64,000 nt of DNA, taken from positions 1-64,000 of the forward strand of contig JAABRU010000011.1 in NCBI GenBank assembly GCA_011390755.1, written 5' to 3'. The translations under genes were made by a program, and so were the position numbers. This stretch comes from Desulfobacteraceae bacterium. GTDB lineage: Bacteria > Desulfobacterota > Desulfobacteria > Desulfobacterales > Desulfococcaceae. Shown here in pieces: positions 63,115 to 64,000 of this stretch; the stretch's first letter is position 1, and each line of letters starts with the position of its first letter. A model generated the notes under the pieces. It did no database searches. It had not been told where the DNA came from and was given only the letters and a program-made list of their open reading frames with translations.

Positions 63115-63408
63115 ATGTCAGAAAACCAGCAGAACAGTTCCCAAAAAGGGAGGCAGGATAATTTTCAGTTCCATGTTTCACCGGATCTGGACTATGTGTA
63201 CCGGGATGTTTTTAATGTCTATGTGGGGGCCGGGGATGTGGTGATTGAATTCGGCAACCTGCACCGGGCCATGCCCGGTCATGCCACCATAAACAACCGT
63301 ATTGTCATGTCCGTTGCCAGTGCCTACAACCTGCACCAGACCCTGCAGCAGGCCCTGCAGGCGGCCCAGATGCAGCTGCAGAAAAACCTGCAGGCGAAAA
63401 AGCAATGA
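63115..63408 (+). CDS. DUF3467-like small protein
   Basis: 97 residues. FHVSPDLDYVYRDVFNVYV, VVIEFGN, and NNRIVMSVASAYNLHQTL with a Gln-rich C-terminal helix match the layout of DUF3467 proteins, which are short, conserved and of unknown function. GGGGAAAAAT precedes the ATG. The next gene begins 16 bp downstream, so an operon is likely. Confidence 0.7.
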   Translation: MSENQQNSSQKGRQDNFQFHVSPDLDYVYRDVFNVYVGAGDVVIEFGNLHRAMPGHATINNRIVMSVASAYNLHQTLQQALQAAQMQLQKNLQAKKQ

Positions 63409-63424
63409 AAAAGGAAATGATACA

Positions 63425-64000
63425 ATGAAAAAAATATGGATCACTTCTTTGACCAAGAATCCGGAAAGAGTACAGAAATCCTTGTCCATGCTGAAAAAAT
63501 ACGGTCTGGATGCAGGCGGACATTTCTGGGAAAACGATAATAAAAAAATGCTCTGGCTCGGTCCCAGGGAAACACTGACCGAAGCAGATACAGGTCTTTG
63601 GATAATTCTTTCTTCAGATGCGGAACTGGCGGATCCGGAAATCCGTTACGGTCTGTCCATGCTCACCCTGTCCGTGCAGGGTTTCCGGGGGCACGATTTT
63701 CCCATTATGCTCATCCATGAGGGCACACTGCCGGAAGCAGCTTCACTTCCCACACCTTTGCAGGGGGCCGGTATTCTGGCTGAAGACAATCCGGTTTTGG
63801 GAGCGAAAATTGTGACCAAAGTCAATATGCCGGTGAAAAAAACAGAAGCGGCCTACCGCCTGGACATATACGCCATCCCCCAGCTGGGGCAGTGGTTTGA
63901 AGTCGGTCCCGCTGCCGGGGAATGGAACGGGGCCATGTGCGGGGCCTGCGGCGGGGAACCGGATGCACATGGCGCAGGGCCGGCCGGAAAACTGCCGCAG
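63425..64000 (+). CDS. Unrecognised protein, N-terminal 192 residues
   Basis: The frame is open to the end of the window. The N-terminus (MKKIWITSLTKNPERVQKSL) is followed by WLGPRETLTEADTGLWIILSS and DPEIRYGLSML, and the visible end has CGACGGE. It has no signal peptide or membrane segment, and the alternating hydrophobic strands suggest a soluble alpha/beta domain. I do not recognise the family. AAAGGAAATGATACA precedes the ATG. Paired with the DUF3467-like gene by position. Confidence 0.75.
   Translation, partial: MKKIWITSLTKNPERVQKSLSMLKKYGLDAGGHFWENDNKKMLWLGPRETLTEADTGLWIILSSDAELADPEIRYGLSMLTLSVQGFRGHDFPIMLIHEGTLPEAASLPTPLQGAGILAEDNPVLGAKIVTKVNMPVKKTEAAYRLDIYAIPQLGQWFEVGPAAGEWNGAMCGACGGEPDAHGAGPAGKLPQ

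Overview
The window reads as a chromosome segment of a Desulfobacterota-type bacterium (formerly delta-proteobacteria), most likely in or near the Desulfobacterales. This is inferred from protein style and gene order, not from a database search: a tRNA-Ser pair followed by dnaX-ybaB-recR, a DUF362 protein with two 4Fe-4S clusters, a TRAP transporter, large sensory proteins, many Rpn-family genes, and gaps packed with palindromic repeats. Most genes are chromosomal housekeeping or signalling genes. Plasmid or phage modules are absent and no intact transposase gene was found.

Layout. 1-1.4 kb: tail of an Rpn-type nuclease gene, a MITE, a HIT hydrolase and tRNA-Pro. 1.5-9.2 kb: a large helicase-exonuclease fusion resembling MrfA joined to MrfB, an HDAC-like hydrolase, gpsA and gyrA. 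9.8-15.9 kb: SagB-like oxidoreductase, hybrid histidine kinase overlapping an ABC ATPase, and a secreted Cache protein. 16-25 kb: frameshifted rarA, tsaC/yciO, guaB, a 660-residue membrane protein, two secreted DUF4412-like paralogues and a YigZ protein. 25.6-31.4 kb: an acyltransferase, TPR protein, RidA, a PEP-mutase/isocitrate-lyase-type enzyme, a LysE exporter and a DUF1015 protein. 32.1-37.5 kb: two tRNA-Ser genes, dnaX, ybaB, recR, a Cys-cluster protein and a MurI-like protein that lacks one catalytic Cys. 38.6-48.5 kb: DUF362, a PP2C phosphatase overlapping a chemoreceptor gene, gmd, and a TRAP transporter. 49.1-57.9 kb: ParA, a TPR protein, a nuclease gene broken by a MITE, then an Hsp70, a soluble two-tip chemoreceptor, a triple-CheW protein and CheB. 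58-64 kb: repeat-rich ground with an Rpn pseudogene, an intact Rpn gene, an HsdR remnant and a DUF3467-like gene.

The most interesting gene system is the 49-58 kb cluster. It encodes a cytoplasmic chemosensory array without a membrane receptor. The receptor carries two signalling tips in one chain, and the coupling protein has three CheW domains, the middle one interrupted by what looks like a zinc-ligand-free CZB domain. An Hsp70 overlaps the receptor gene, and a ParA/TPR pair lies upstream. No cheA or cheR is present, so a partner kinase must be encoded elsewhere.

The second theme is the intergenic DNA. It holds at least five families of small non-autonomous palindromic elements whose target duplications can be read directly: 4 bp NTAG (families A and J), 5 bp (family B), 6 bp (family C) and about 10 bp (family E). 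Elements are nested, stacked end to end, inserted at stop codons, inserted in a gene with a target duplication that keeps frame, and apparently absorbed as coding sequence in the helicase linker. Several genes carry frameshifts (rarA, two Rpn copies); real decay and sequencing error cannot be told apart from the sequence alone.
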